DNA of 64,000 nucleotides from CBDEGU01 sp965238045 (lineage in GTDB: Bacteria > Acidobacteriota > Terriglobia > Bryobacterales > UBA6623): positions 372,001 to 436,000 of the forward strand of contig CBDEGU010000010.1 in NCBI GenBank assembly GCA_965238045.1, given 5' to 3'. The position numbers and the translations under genes are program-made. This document shows, piece by piece, positions 46,493-54,602 of this stretch (the stretch's first letter is position 1; each line of letters opens with the position of its first letter). Under the pieces are notes generated by a model. It had not been told where the DNA came from. It searched no databases and saw nothing but the letters and a program-made list of their open reading frames with translations.

Positions 46493-47584
46493 CTATGGCG
46501 AGTTGAGGTAGCTGATCAGGTCGTCCATGTCGCGCCCGCTCAGAGTCGGCCACCGAACCCGCTTTTCTCACCACGTGGCGAAGCGAAGTGCGTGAGAGGC
46601 CCGTCAGTACGAGGCGCGCGCCGCTTGACGAGCGCAGGCGTACTTGAGAGTACGTTGAGCACGGCGAGCAAGCGCAACGAAGGAATGGCGGGCGTATCGC
46701 GTGCTTCGGTCGTCAGGTGGTGAGAAATGCGGGTCAATGCCGCGCCTCTTCATTTCTTCCAGCATCGCGGGACCATGACGCCAAACCGCGGCGGCCAGCC
46801 CCAGCGGCAGGAAGGCGCGGCCGGACCGGCGCAGGGATGGCGCCGGCGAATCGGCCCGGCCATGGCAGGAGCCGCATCCCTTCGACGCGAAAAGCCTCTT
46901 CCCGCGCCGCCGGTTGCCTTCCGTCTCGAAATAATGCCGCGCAAAGAGATAAGCCACAAGCTCCGCCATCTCTTCGTCCTGCAACGATTCCATCTCCATC
47001 CCGAGCTTCCTCGCCCGGCGCGCCATATCCGGCCGGTGGTTCCACATCGAAACGGCCAGCTCGGTCAGCGTGGTTTTGGGGCGTGAACCTTCCAGCAGAT
47101 GGATCTTCTCGTCCGCATCCCCGCCTAGCGTGTGGCAGGACGAGCAGTGACGGTGTTTGAAAACATCCTCGCCGGCCGAAACCCGCCCGAGACCCAGCGT
47201 CGGCTCGGGCGGCTGCCCCGCGGGGAGGTTCTGGAGATACACCAGCAGATCCACCATTTCCTGGACGCTGAAACGGGGCCAGTCAATCCCTTTTTGCCGC
47301 AGTTCCTCGCCCATTCCCGCCCCGTGATTCCACATATTCTGGGTCCACAGCAGCGGATCGCCCAACGAGGGCCATTGCGACACCGGCGGCCCGATCGCGC
47401 TAGCAAGCGCACTGGGAGCGCCGGCCAAAGCATGGCAGCGAAAACAACTCTTCTTCATGAAGACATCTTTTCCGCGGGCGGCGTCCCCGGGCGGGTCGAA
47501 ATACCGCAGCGAGTAGAAATACGCGTAGAGGTCGCTGACCTCTCTCGGCGAGAGCCGCGGAACCGGGAATTTCCGCCGCGCCAT
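46493..47584 (-). pseudogene. Multihaem cytochrome c gene, broken by MITE insertion and lacking its 5' end
   Basis: The frame begins abruptly at 47584 with MARRKFPVPRLSPREVSDLY, an internal piece of a repeated c-type domain (SPREV-DLYAYFYSLRYF), without signal peptide or first haem site. Three CxxCH sites remain: KKSCFRCHAL, RHCSSCHTLG and KGCGSCHGRA. At KRRGI the frame enters the 46558-46733 element (PHFSPPDD and on). Beyond the element the same frame resumes as RWPTLSGRDMDDLISYLNSP and stop at 46493, which continues the domain perfectly (GI-RWPTLSG). So the element entered an intact 3' end. Original function: probable electron transfer. Confidence 0.85.
46558..46733. repeat. MITE-like repeat family A, complete copy inside the cytochrome gene
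   Basis: 176-base copy of the element at 2241-2430, with terminal repeats CCCGCTTTTCTCACCAC and, inverted, CCCGCATTTCTCACCAC. The surrounding cytochrome codons resume exactly on each side, which shows that the element moves as a unit with these ends. The right-hand end reads GACCCGC, the left-hand end GCGGGTT; I cannot fix a target duplication with certainty. Confidence 0.85.
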
Positions 47585-48105
47585 GGCGAGAGCTGCCCAA
47601 GCGCTTCGGCCCCTGCCGTGATGGCCCCTTTCCCGAGGACTACGAGTTATGGTTGCGCTGGATGGAGATGGGTGTTCGCATGGCCAAACTCGAGGAGACG
47701 CTGCTCGAATGGCGGGACCGGCACGGCCGTCTCACGCGCACCGATCCGCGCTATTCCGTCGATGCGTTTTACCAAACCAAAGCGCCCTATCTCTGCCGCT
47801 GGCTCGAACGTCACAACCCCCATCATCCGGCGGTGATCGTGTGGGGGTCGGGACGCACGTCCCGCCAGCGCCTGCGCTTTCTGACCAGTCTGGGCATCCG
47901 CGTGGAAGCTTTTGTCGATATCGACCCGCGCAAAGTGGGCCACAGCATCGGCGGGGCCGAAGTGATCTGGCCAGACGCCCTGCCCGCTCCTGGACGCTGC
48001 TTCGTGCTGGGGTGGGTGGCGTCCCGCGGTGCGCGGGAAGATATCGAGCGGGAACTGCACAAGCGAGGTTTCCGCCGTGGGATCGACTACCTGGCGTGCG
48101 CCTAG
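47584..48105 (+). pseudogene. C-terminal stub of a GT2-type glycosyltransferase
   Basis: The frame is open from 47584 with no start codon before 47653 and begins mid-domain: GPCRDGPFPEDYELWLRWME, then RMAKLEETLLEWRDRHGRLT, SVDAFYQTKAPYL, and an appended Rossmann-like region VIVWGSGRTSRQRLRFLTSL, FVDIDPRKVGHSIGG, LGWVASRGAREDI ending at 48105. The pattern is the C-terminal half of a family 2 glycosyltransferase with an appended nucleotide-sugar-like fold. It abuts the cytochrome stub head-to-head at about 47584; both genes lost their 5' halves there. Not expected to be functional. Confidence 0.7.
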
Positions 48106-48195
48106 CCCGAGGGGGGGAACCGACTGGCCGTCGCGCAGCATAACGCCACTCCGCCGCGACCGCTCACGAACGGTGTCGATACAGCCGACCCGTAG

Positions 48196-48226
48196 CGCGG
48201 ATCTCGGTTTTGAGATCCGCGGCTTT
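48196..48226 (+). terminator. Stem-loop, terminator-like
   Basis: GCGGATCTC-GGTTTT-GAGATCCGC, a nine-base-pair stem with six-base loop, followed by a short T-containing run (GGCTTTTCC). It would end transcripts of the glycosyltransferase stub but could also be a dispersed hairpin repeat. Confidence 0.5.
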
Positions 48227-48238
48227 TCCTCACAGTTC

Positions 48239-48362
48239 GGGACCTGGAAGGTGTGAAAAAATCGGGAACGCCAGAAAGCGCTGACGAAACCCTCTCTGAT
48301 TCGCAAGGACTTAGGCGATGCGCGGTTGACTGTCCAGCATTTTCTCACACCTTCCAGGTCCC
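48239..48362. repeat. MITE-like repeat family B, copy A
   Basis: GGGACCTGGAAGGTGTGAAA at the left and its inverse TTTCTCACACCTTCCAGGTCCC at the right; 124 bases. The inside (GAAACCCTCTCTGATTCGCA, AAGGACTTAGGCGATGCGCG) is shared, inverted, with the element at 49722-49836. Confidence 0.8.
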
Positions 48363-48443
48363 TAATTTTTTGGCCTCGTCTCAGGCGTGCACCCGCGGTT
48401 TTGCTAGATTATTCAGCTTCAATCGGCGTACTACCCTCTCGGT

Positions 48444-48572
48444 AACGGTAGCGGCCGTCTGGTCAAGCAGGCCCGCTACTACTGGTTGCCGCTGGCCGAG
48501 GGGCATCTGAAGCGCCGGCTGTTCGGTGACATGCTGCACAGGATCTGGGCGCTGCCGCTGCCGGGCGGGTAG
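48444..48572 (+). pseudogene. C-terminal fragment of a transposase
   Basis: The frame GRLVKQARYYWLPLAEGHLK continues RRLFGDMLHRIWALPLPGG and ends at TAG 48570. It resembles the last 40 residues of DDE transposases (IS1380-like) in other genomes, but only this stub remains and no terminal repeats are seen. Confidence 0.4.
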
Positions 48573-48914
48573 CCTTGCCCGGGCGAGGATCAACAGTTTT
48601 CGGTTCCAAAAAACAGTCCCAGAGGAAGCCGTGTCGGCCGGAGCGCCCCTCAGCCCGCTCAATCAACGTCTGTGAGCGGACAGACGAGCCCTGGCGCCTG
48701 CCGGCGGAGGTGATGTGCAGGGTTCCTTATGAAAAGACCTGGTATTCGGGGCAGTGTGGGTGTATACTGTGGCCGTGCCAGGACCAAAATGGAAATCCTG
48801 GTTTAGTCGGTATTTCCAGCTTTCCTGGCTGGATCCCGATGAAATTCCGCAAGTCTACAGTAAGAGGATGCCTGGAGCCCAAGTGCCCCGGGTTCCTAGA
48901 AGGAGGTGCGGTTT

Positions 48915-49523
48915 ATGTCACGCGACGATGCTCCGTCGACCGAGCACAAGAAAGTATTCTGGAATCGACCCCTCGTTCGCGGGGTAATGATTGGTGCGGG
49001 AAGCATGTTGCTCGCAAGTGTGATTATCTTCGTCGCCACCAAGGTCTACTCGAAAGGCGAACTCGTGCTTACACACAATGACATTGACGTTAAAGCGTCT
49101 GAAATCAGCGCGCTTGTAAAGGTGCACGCTGATTCACTTGAGAAATTCCAGAGGACCATGGACACGGCGGTTCAAGAGCTGGAACGTGTGCGCCGCGATT
49201 CTTTGGCGAAGAAGCTCACTGGGAAGGTTTCCCGTGAAATAGGAGGTAGTCGACAGGGGGAAAACCGAATCTACGTCAACACAAATAGTGATGCGCGCAT
49301 CTTTAAGTTTGATGAGGTCGTAGAAATCAAAGGTCTGGAGAAGACGATTCGCGCCGTGGTTAAAGGCGAAATCACGAATCCGAACCAGAACATCCTGTGC
49401 AAGATGAATGGCGACACTGCCGAGGAACTAGGTGTTAGCAAAAAAGCGGGTATTGCTGAAGTAACAATTAGCCGCCTTCTTGCCGAAACACTAGACGAGC
49501 ATCTGGGACGGCTACATCGCTAA
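48915..49523 (+). CDS. Hypothetical single-pass membrane protein
   Basis: 202 residues. ATG 48915 is preceded by AGGAGG at a good distance, a strong site. One membrane segment (GVMIGAGSMLLASVIIFVAT, about residues 21-40), then a coiled-coil region (ADSLEKFQRTMDTAVQELER) and a C-terminal soluble part (NRIYVNTNSDARIFKFDEVV to VTISRLLAETLDEHLGRL). Codon use is less GC-rich than neighbours, and it sits among repeats and broken genes, so it looks like an accessory, transferred gene. Function unknown. Confidence 0.6.
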   Translation: MSRDDAPSTEHKKVFWNRPLVRGVMIGAGSMLLASVIIFVATKVYSKGELVLTHNDIDVKASEISALVKVHADSLEKFQRTMDTAVQELERVRRDSLAKKLTGKVSREIGGSRQGENRIYVNTNSDARIFKFDEVVEIKGLEKTIRAVVKGEITNPNQNILCKMNGDTAEELGVSKKAGIAEVTISRLLAETLDEHLGRLHR

Positions 49524-49547
49524 TCTCACGTTATCGATCTCGAACAT

Positions 49548-49621
49548 TCGAAAGTCGGCGAAAGTCGGAAGTCGGGGGCTTTCGAGGACGGCTTTCGGGG
49601 GCGGGGGACGGCTTTCGGGGA
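49548..49621. repeat. Tandem GACGGCTTTCGGGG units
   Basis: CGAAAGTCGG twice, then GGACGGCTTTCGGGG twice, directly before MITE-like element C. G-rich units like those at the RAYT loci. Confidence 0.6.
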
Positions 49622-49726
49622 CAGGAAGCTGTGAAAAAATCAAGTTGCCGCAAAATCCAGTGCGGCAAACAAAGGGTTGAGCTCGGCGAAAAAAGGTCGA
49701 AAGGCAATTAATTCACAGCTTCCAGG
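49622..49726. repeat. MITE-like repeat family B, copy C (divergent inside)
   Basis: CAGGAAGCTGTGAAAAAATC at the left and TTCACAGCTTCC at the right, with an unrelated inside (TTGCCGCAAAATCCAGTGCG). The right end is shared with the next element (49722-49836), so two copies overlap or sit back-to-back. Confidence 0.7.
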
Positions 49727-49836
49727 AAGCTGTGAAAAAATGCTGGGACAGCCAGCCGCGCATCACCTAAGTCCTTTCGAATCAGAGAGCGTTTCGCCGG
49801 CGCTTGTGGCAGTCCCGATTTTTTCACACCTTCCAG
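49722..49836. repeat. MITE-like repeat family B, copy B
   Basis: CCAGGAAGCTGTGAAAAAAT at the left, ATTTTTTCACACCTTCCAG at the right. The inside is the reverse of copy A (48239-48362) with roughly 85 percent identity by eye. It stops 42 bases before the end of the RAYT 2 gene. Confidence 0.8.
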
Positions 49837-49878
49837 AGCCCGAAAGCAGCCTTGAATGGACGGCCCGGAACCCAGAAA

Positions 49879-50564
49879 TCAGGACCCCGCCGCAGCCGAG
49901 GCCTGAGCTTTCCGCCCTGGCTTTTCGATCTGCAACCGCCGTCCAAACTGCCGTTCGTCTCGCCCCAGAAAAGCTTCATTTCCAAGAGGTAAGCCCGGAT
50001 AAGTTGCCGCACGAACCACGCGACAACTCTCCTCAGCCAACAAACGCTCCAACAGGTCCACCCAGCGTTCGTGGCCGGGTATTTGCCGCCACAGATCCAT
50101 GCCCAGCAAGCCCCGGCTATCTCGACCCTCCGCGTGCGCAACGGCGCTCGACCACCGATACGCCGGCGCATCTCCCACCCATCCCGCCCGCACCGGATGC
50201 AAGTCCACATAGGCCAGTGCCCTCGTCCGATGGTCCCGCTCCAGCACGCAGGAGAAAAACCGCCCTTGCCCAAGATGTCCGCTGCACGAGTATTGCCGAT
50301 GGAACCGCTGCGCCCACCGCGAGCGACAGCGTTGCAGGCCACGCGCAAAGGCGTCCGGGCGCTCTGGCAGGGCCACCAAATGAACGTGATTCGTCATCAG
50401 GCGCCAGCCAAGCCGCCGGATTCGCAGCGGGCGCTGTCCTCGGCCAGCGCCTCCAGATACTGCCGCCGGTCTTCGCCGACCACGAAGATGTCTTGTCGAT
50501 TATTGCCCCGTCGGGTAATGTAATGCGGAACGCCCACCGCGACCACACGGGCCGCCCTCGGCAT
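49879..50564 (-). pseudogene. Second RAYT (Y1/HUH transposase), frameshifted
   Basis: N-terminal part from ATG 50564: MPRAARVVAVGVPHYITRRG, NNRQDIFVVGEDRRQYLEAL, ending SARC then an out-of-frame ESGGLAGA and stop at 50397. The next frame resumes exactly with RLMTNHVHLVALPERPDAF (HUH), then FFSCVLERDHRTRALAYVDL (Tyr nucleophile) and HPVRAGW to the end at 49879. One base lost near 50415 (TGCG-AATCCGGCGG) restores IRRLGWRLMTNHVH. It lies 42 bases past MITE B and is preceded by G/A-rich units. Confidence 0.85.
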
Positions 50565-50595
50565 AAATGCAGCCCCATTATGACACACTACAATC

Positions 50596-50643
50596 TGAAT
50601 TCGGGCTCGAATTCGGGCTCTGCCCCCGATTGCCCCGATTGCC
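50596..50643. repeat. RAYT 2 leader repeats: GAATTCGGGCTC and CCCCGATTGCC
   Basis: GAATTCGGGCTC occurs twice and CCCCGATTGCC twice, in the leader of RAYT 2. CCCCGATTGCC is the inverse of the GGCAATCGGGG minisatellite unit at 7325-7400. Confidence 0.7.
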
Positions 50644-51065
50644 AAGGACACGTTCTACGACACGCAAACCCGCGCCTTTGGAACCAAGCCTGAGGACCCG
50701 AACTAAACAAAACCGGCAGTTTGGTCAGTGGCCGCCGCGGGCTTTCAAAGGCCTAAAGTTGATTGGGGAGCTGAGAGGGACAAAACGACTGAATCACTTC
50801 AGCCCAGCTAGCGACAGGAACTCTTGTACAACTGTCTCCAGGTCAGAGGCCAACCGATCGATTTGAACCCGTTGTGCGTTGAATCGGCGGTCGTGAGCAG
50901 ATCTGTCACCCAGATCCTTCAGCCTAGGCAGCAACCGCTTGCACTTCCTACCGAGGTTCCAGGCTGGTTCGTTCAGCGTCAATGGCACTAGTTCCTTCAG
51001 GTGGAAAAAGTTTCCGTTCATGTCCTTTATCTTGTGATCGATTCGGTGATGCTCAAATGCCTCGA

Positions 51066-52102
51066 GATGGGTATTCACTTGACTCAGGTATTTTGAAATG
51101 GCCCCTACATGTTGTGGTTGTCCGTAGCGCGTGTTGCGGTGCCTCCGACCAGCGACTTGTAGGGCGCCGGTTGGACGGCGACGGCCTGCTGAACCAGGCG
51201 GTAGAAGAGCTTGCCTCGGCTTCTGGACTTGCGGCGGTTGAAGCGGAAGGTGAATTCGTCGAGGTAGTAGTCGAGATGCTCGTGGCTGACGGCTCCTTGA
51301 TGCGTACCCAGTATCCAACGCTTCAGTAACGACACCACGCGATGCACGCGGGGGAGCAGTTGAGAGGCTCGTGCCGGTTGCCCGTCCAGGTAGCTCACCT
51401 CGTGGCGATAGCCGTCGCTTTCGAGTGGCTCGTATCCCAGCCAGCCGTCCGTGTGGACCACGCTGCCGGGTTCGACCGACTCGCCGACGAAGGCCATCAA
51501 GCTGTCCCCAGAGGCGTTCGGAATCGTGCGCATCCGAACTCGTCCGATGCCGGCGCCATCTTCCTCGGCCGCTACTACAATCAGCGCTTTCGCGTCGGTT
51601 TGGCGGCCCCGCACGCCCTCCTCCAGGGCTCCTAAGTAAGTCTCGTCAACCTCAACGCGCCCGCTGAGGCGATCACGTCCGGGCCGCACCATAGCGCGCC
51701 GAAGCTTGTGCAACCAAGTCCAGGCCGTCTTGTAGCTGCCCAGGCCCAACACCCGCTGCAATCCCAATGCACTCGCCCCGTTCTTCTGGCTGGTGAGCCA
51801 CCACATTGCTCGAAACCAACTCTGGAGCGGCTTGCGGGTGTCTTGAAAGATTGTGCCTGCTGTCGCCGAAGCTTGATGCCCGCAGCTTGCACACTGCAGC
51901 AGCACCGTGCGCACCGCCCAGGTTTTGTCATGCCCGCATCGCGGACAACGAAAACCCTCCGGCCAGCGGAGTTGACACAGATACTCCCGACAGGCCTGCT
52001 CGCTAGCGAAACGCGCCTCGAACTCGGCCAAATTCCGGGGATAATCTTCCATCGCCCAAGATCCTACATCTTGGGGTCACCTGAGTCAAGTAAATACCCA
52101 TC
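51066..52102 (-). mobile_element. IS1595-type insertion sequence, 1037 bp
   Basis: Terminal repeats of 24 bases, GATGGGTATTCACTTGACTC at the left and, inverted, GATGGGTATTTACTTGACTC at the right. An eight-base direct repeat TGCCTCGA flanks it (51058-51065 and 52103-52110), the duplication size known for IS1595. One transposase gene fills it. It disrupts the DUF4145-like gene. Confidence 0.92.
51105..52052 (-). CDS. IS1595-family transposase
   Basis: 315 residues. N-terminal zinc ribbon (FRCPRCGHDKTWAV, LLQCASCGHQ), then ISXO2-like DDE domain: VEVDETYLGALEEG (first Asp), VVHTDGWLGYEPLE (second Asp), and a C-terminal EEFTFRFNRR-type motif (LDEFTFRFNRRKSRSRGKLF). Intact, no frameshift, so the element may be active. 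Confidence 0.92.
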   Translation of the reverse strand: MEDYPRNLAEFEARFASEQACREYLCQLRWPEGFRCPRCGHDKTWAVRTVLLQCASCGHQASATAGTIFQDTRKPLQSWFRAMWWLTSQKNGASALGLQRVLGLGSYKTAWTWLHKLRRAMVRPGRDRLSGRVEVDETYLGALEEGVRGRQTDAKALIVVAAEEDGAGIGRVRMRTIPNASGDSLMAFVGESVEPGSVVHTDGWLGYEPLESDGYRHEVSYLDGQPARASQLLPRVHRVVSLLKRWILGTHQGAVSHEHLDYYLDEFTFRFNRRKSRSRGKLFYRLVQQAVAVQPAPYKSLVGGTATRATDNHNM

Positions 52103-52239
52103 TGCCTCGATTATGAGTGTTTCAAGGAGACGCCGGGCCATGACAGCGCAAGCGTCGTAGCAGGTAGCGACGTACGAACCATTGATCTGGTGAACGACTT
52201 TCTCGATGTAGCCTCGCGTGCCCTTGACCAACGAAAAGG

Positions 52240-52576
52240 GCATCGGGGGAGATCGGGGGATCGGAGATCGGGAGATCGGGAGATCGGGGAGATCGGGGAG
52301 ATCGGGGAGATCGGGGGAGATCGGGGAGATCGGGGGAGATCGGGGGGAGATCGGGGACAGCTCCCGAACTCCCTTTAGGCGAGGTCGGAGGGAAAAGGAG
52401 AGGGAGCCCTTTTCGGACAGAAAATACTGACAAGTCATGATAAATCAGCGCAGTACAGTATTTCTTGGCCGCCGCCAACACCCGCGTCACGGGGGCATAA
52501 CGAGGGGTTCGGGAGCTGTCCCCGATCTCCCCCGATCTCCCGATCTCCCCTGATCTCCCCCCCCGATCTCCCCGAG
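52240..52576. repeat. Large inverted repeat built from GGGGAGATC units (REPIN-like)
   Basis: Left arm 52240-52372: many GGGAGATCGG units ending GGGGACAGCTCCCGAACTCC. Right arm 52500-52576: the inverse, GGGGTTCGGGAGCTGTCCCC followed by GATCTCCCC units. The 130 bases between show no gene. The box GGGGACAGCTCCCGA also occurs at 11325 beside RAYT 1. Confidence 0.85.
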
Positions 52577-52743
52577 TCTGACATGGTGCATGTTGTGGTC
52601 CTCCTGGGCGCGGGTTTCGAGCCGACCGCTCGCCGTGGCCGGGCTCAACGATCATCCCGTCCACAAGAACCCGCTTACCGCCGGTCCGTATAGATTGAAG
52701 TAGTTTAGTGCAATAATGGCATTGTGCTGCAGGAGGATACCAA

Positions 52744-53553
52744 ATGAAGCTATTCCTTAGTTACTTCAACACAGAGGAGCCGGAGGCGGAAGACATTAAG
52801 GATCACCTTCAAGCCGCTTTCGGGAAGGACAAAATAGAGATTTTCATGGCCTCAAGCTGGGAATCGCTCGCACCTGGTGACGCTTGGGAGGCAAAGCTGG
52901 TCGAAGCCATCGAAAGCGCAGCCGGCCTACTGGTATTGATGAGTGTGGACGCTCTAGGCCGACCGTGGCTGAATTTCGAAATAGGAGTTGCCTGGGCGAA
53001 GAAGGCTCGCATCTTGTTTTTGTGTCACAAGGGCCTCACTCCGGTCGGTTTGCCTCGACCCTACAGTAGTCTGCAAGCTGTTGACCTAAACGGCATCGGC
53101 TCTGATGCGCGACTCGACAAGGTAGCAGAAGCTGTTGCCGCCTCATTTGGCCTAAGACGTCCAGAGGCATCCCCGGCCAGGCCGGCCACTGTGCCTGCCG
53201 AGCCAGGTAGCTTCAACTCGACGTATAGGGGTTGGAGCCTCCGGCCGGTCGGACACATCGGCGAAACGGCAACTGCGGAATTCCTGGTGGGAACAGTTAG
53301 TCCATCGCGAACCGACCGCGCCAAAGCAGCCGATCTTCAACCGGGAGAGACACTCTATATCCGTCTCTTCCTCGGTCAAACCACAGAAAGCTCGTACGTG
53401 CCAGCCATGGTAGCGGGCGAAAACGCAAGATTCTTCGAACGTGTTAAGCGAGATACCGTCCGCATCAGGGCTACGCTCCGAATCGCTGCTGCTTTTGAGG
53501 AAGAGGACCGTATCACACCCTTGATCGTCATCGACTCATACGAGATTTTGTAA
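52744..53553 (+). CDS. TIR-domain protein with unknown C-terminal domain
   Basis: 269 residues. ATG 52744 has GGAGGA upstream. Residues 1-140 look like a bacterial TIR domain: KLFLSYFNTEEPEAEDIKDH, an alpha helix, LLVLMSVDALGRPWLNFEIG (the Trp-x-x-x-Glu helix that carries the NADase Glu) and RILFLCHKGLTPVGLPRPY. A Pro/Ala-rich linker follows, then about 110 residues of beta-rich domain (YRGWSLRPVGHIGETATAEF, LYIRLFLGQTTESSYVPAMV, RVKRDTVRIRATLRIAAAFE) with no family recognised. Anti-phage signalling is possible, but no partner enzyme is encoded next to it. Confidence 0.7.
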   Translation: MKLFLSYFNTEEPEAEDIKDHLQAAFGKDKIEIFMASSWESLAPGDAWEAKLVEAIESAAGLLVLMSVDALGRPWLNFEIGVAWAKKARILFLCHKGLTPVGLPRPYSSLQAVDLNGIGSDARLDKVAEAVAASFGLRRPEASPARPATVPAEPGSFNSTYRGWSLRPVGHIGETATAEFLVGTVSPSRTDRAKAADLQPGETLYIRLFLGQTTESSYVPAMVAGENARFFERVKRDTVRIRATLRIAAAFEEEDRITPLIVIDSYEIL

Positions 53554-53559
53554 AACATC

Positions 53560-53757
53560 TCCGCTGAGGGGGGAAACGAGGGAAAACGAGGAAACGAGGG
53601 GAGATCGGGGGGGATCGGGGACGAGTTCGAGGAGTTCGAGGGACAGGCACCGTAACTCCGGGGAGTTCGAGGGACAGGCACCCTAACTCCGCAGAAGTCT
53701 CGATGACTCAGCACTTTACATTTTCATCTAATCTAGGGACAGGCACCCTAACTCTCG
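53560..53757. repeat. RAYT-type repeat block with GGGACAGGCACC boxes
   Basis: GGGAAACGAGG units, GGGGATCGGGG units, GAGTTCGAGGAGTTCGAGGG, then GGGACAGGCACC boxes at 53640, 53670 and 53736. The last 80 bases match 10472-10556 in order (box, TAACTCC, TTTACATTTT, TAATC, box). It lies after the TIR gene, far from an intact RAYT. Confidence 0.8.
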
Positions 53758-54602
53758 CCGCACGAACGGCAGTGAGTCACAGAGCACGAGTCATCGATTC
53801 AGCAGGGGCACAAAAAGGCCGGCCGCCCCGAAGCGAAGGTTTTCCGTTCGGCCGCGGGCCGAGGGACCGGTTCCCCATACCCTGCTCACGAGATAACAAA
53901 ATATCTAAGCGACGCCCTCACAACAACATCCACCGGCCAGCCCCCGCCAACCCCAACCACCTGCGGTAAGCTGGATACGAACATCCAGAATGCGAATACC
54001 CAGTGCCAGCCAGCCCAGCGCCAGAATGCTCATATACGAAGATATACTGCACCGGCCAGCCGTGCGTCACCGCCCCAGTGCCCGGCCAACAAGCAACTCA
54101 GCACGACCAGCAAAACAAAACATACCAAACAGACCCGACCTCGCCGAACCCACGCAAAATCAGCACTTTACAACCCAGTCCCGATCCCGCCCCCAGCAGC
54201 GTCACCGAAATACCGGGGCGTGGCATGGCGCCCGACCCAGCCGACCCCGCGGAACCGAACTACCGCCGCCTCTCCCCCAAGAAGCCCCACTCAGCCAAAT
54301 TCGCCAAACCGGTGTACCAAACAAACCCAATTCCCGCCCCCAGCGACGACGCAATCGCCCGCGCCACCCGTCGCCCGCCACCGCCCGTCACCCAAGAACC
54401 CCAACCCAGCCCAAATCGCCGAAAATCGAACTACCAAACAGACCCAATTCCCAAAACCCAATCCAGATCCACATCTTACGGCCACCCACCCCTGACCGAA
54501 TCACAGATCTCCCCAGCGCAGCGGCAATCGAAAACCACCGTTGCGCGGAGCTCGAAGAGACCCGCGGCTTTTCCTGGCCTGCCGGGCTATTAATCCCCCA
54601 AT
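53758..54602. other. Non-coding, C/A-biased, with three TACCAAACA-type motifs
   Basis: No gene supported. The motif TACCAAACAnACCCAATTCCC occurs at 54122, 54318 and 54433 (first divergent), and a related copy is the DNA behind the KTTKQSQYPEP tail at 12230. This looks like the decayed 3' part of a gene of the 11697 family, or a spread short repeat. Composition resembles 12441-12740. Confidence 0.45.

Larger units (their letters stand above)
50794..52243 (-). pseudogene. DUF4145-like protein gene split by IS1595 element
   Basis: Two halves of one gene. The 5' part (from ATG 52243) reads MPFSLVKGTRGYIEKVVHQI NGSYVATCYDACAVMARRLL ETLIIEA. After the 1037-bp IS the gene continues FEHHRIDHKIKDMNGNFFHL KELVPLTLNEPAWNLGRKCK RLLPRLKDLGDRSAHDRRFN and ends at 50794 (VVQEFLSLAGLK). 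Joined, ETLIIEA-FEHHRIDHK is continuous. The family (often next to restriction or defence genes) has a longer N-terminus than MPFSL; the missing part upstream is replaced by the G-rich minisatellite at 52.24 kb. Function unknown; the C-terminal DKSAHNRR-type motif is DUF4145-like. Confidence 0.75.
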
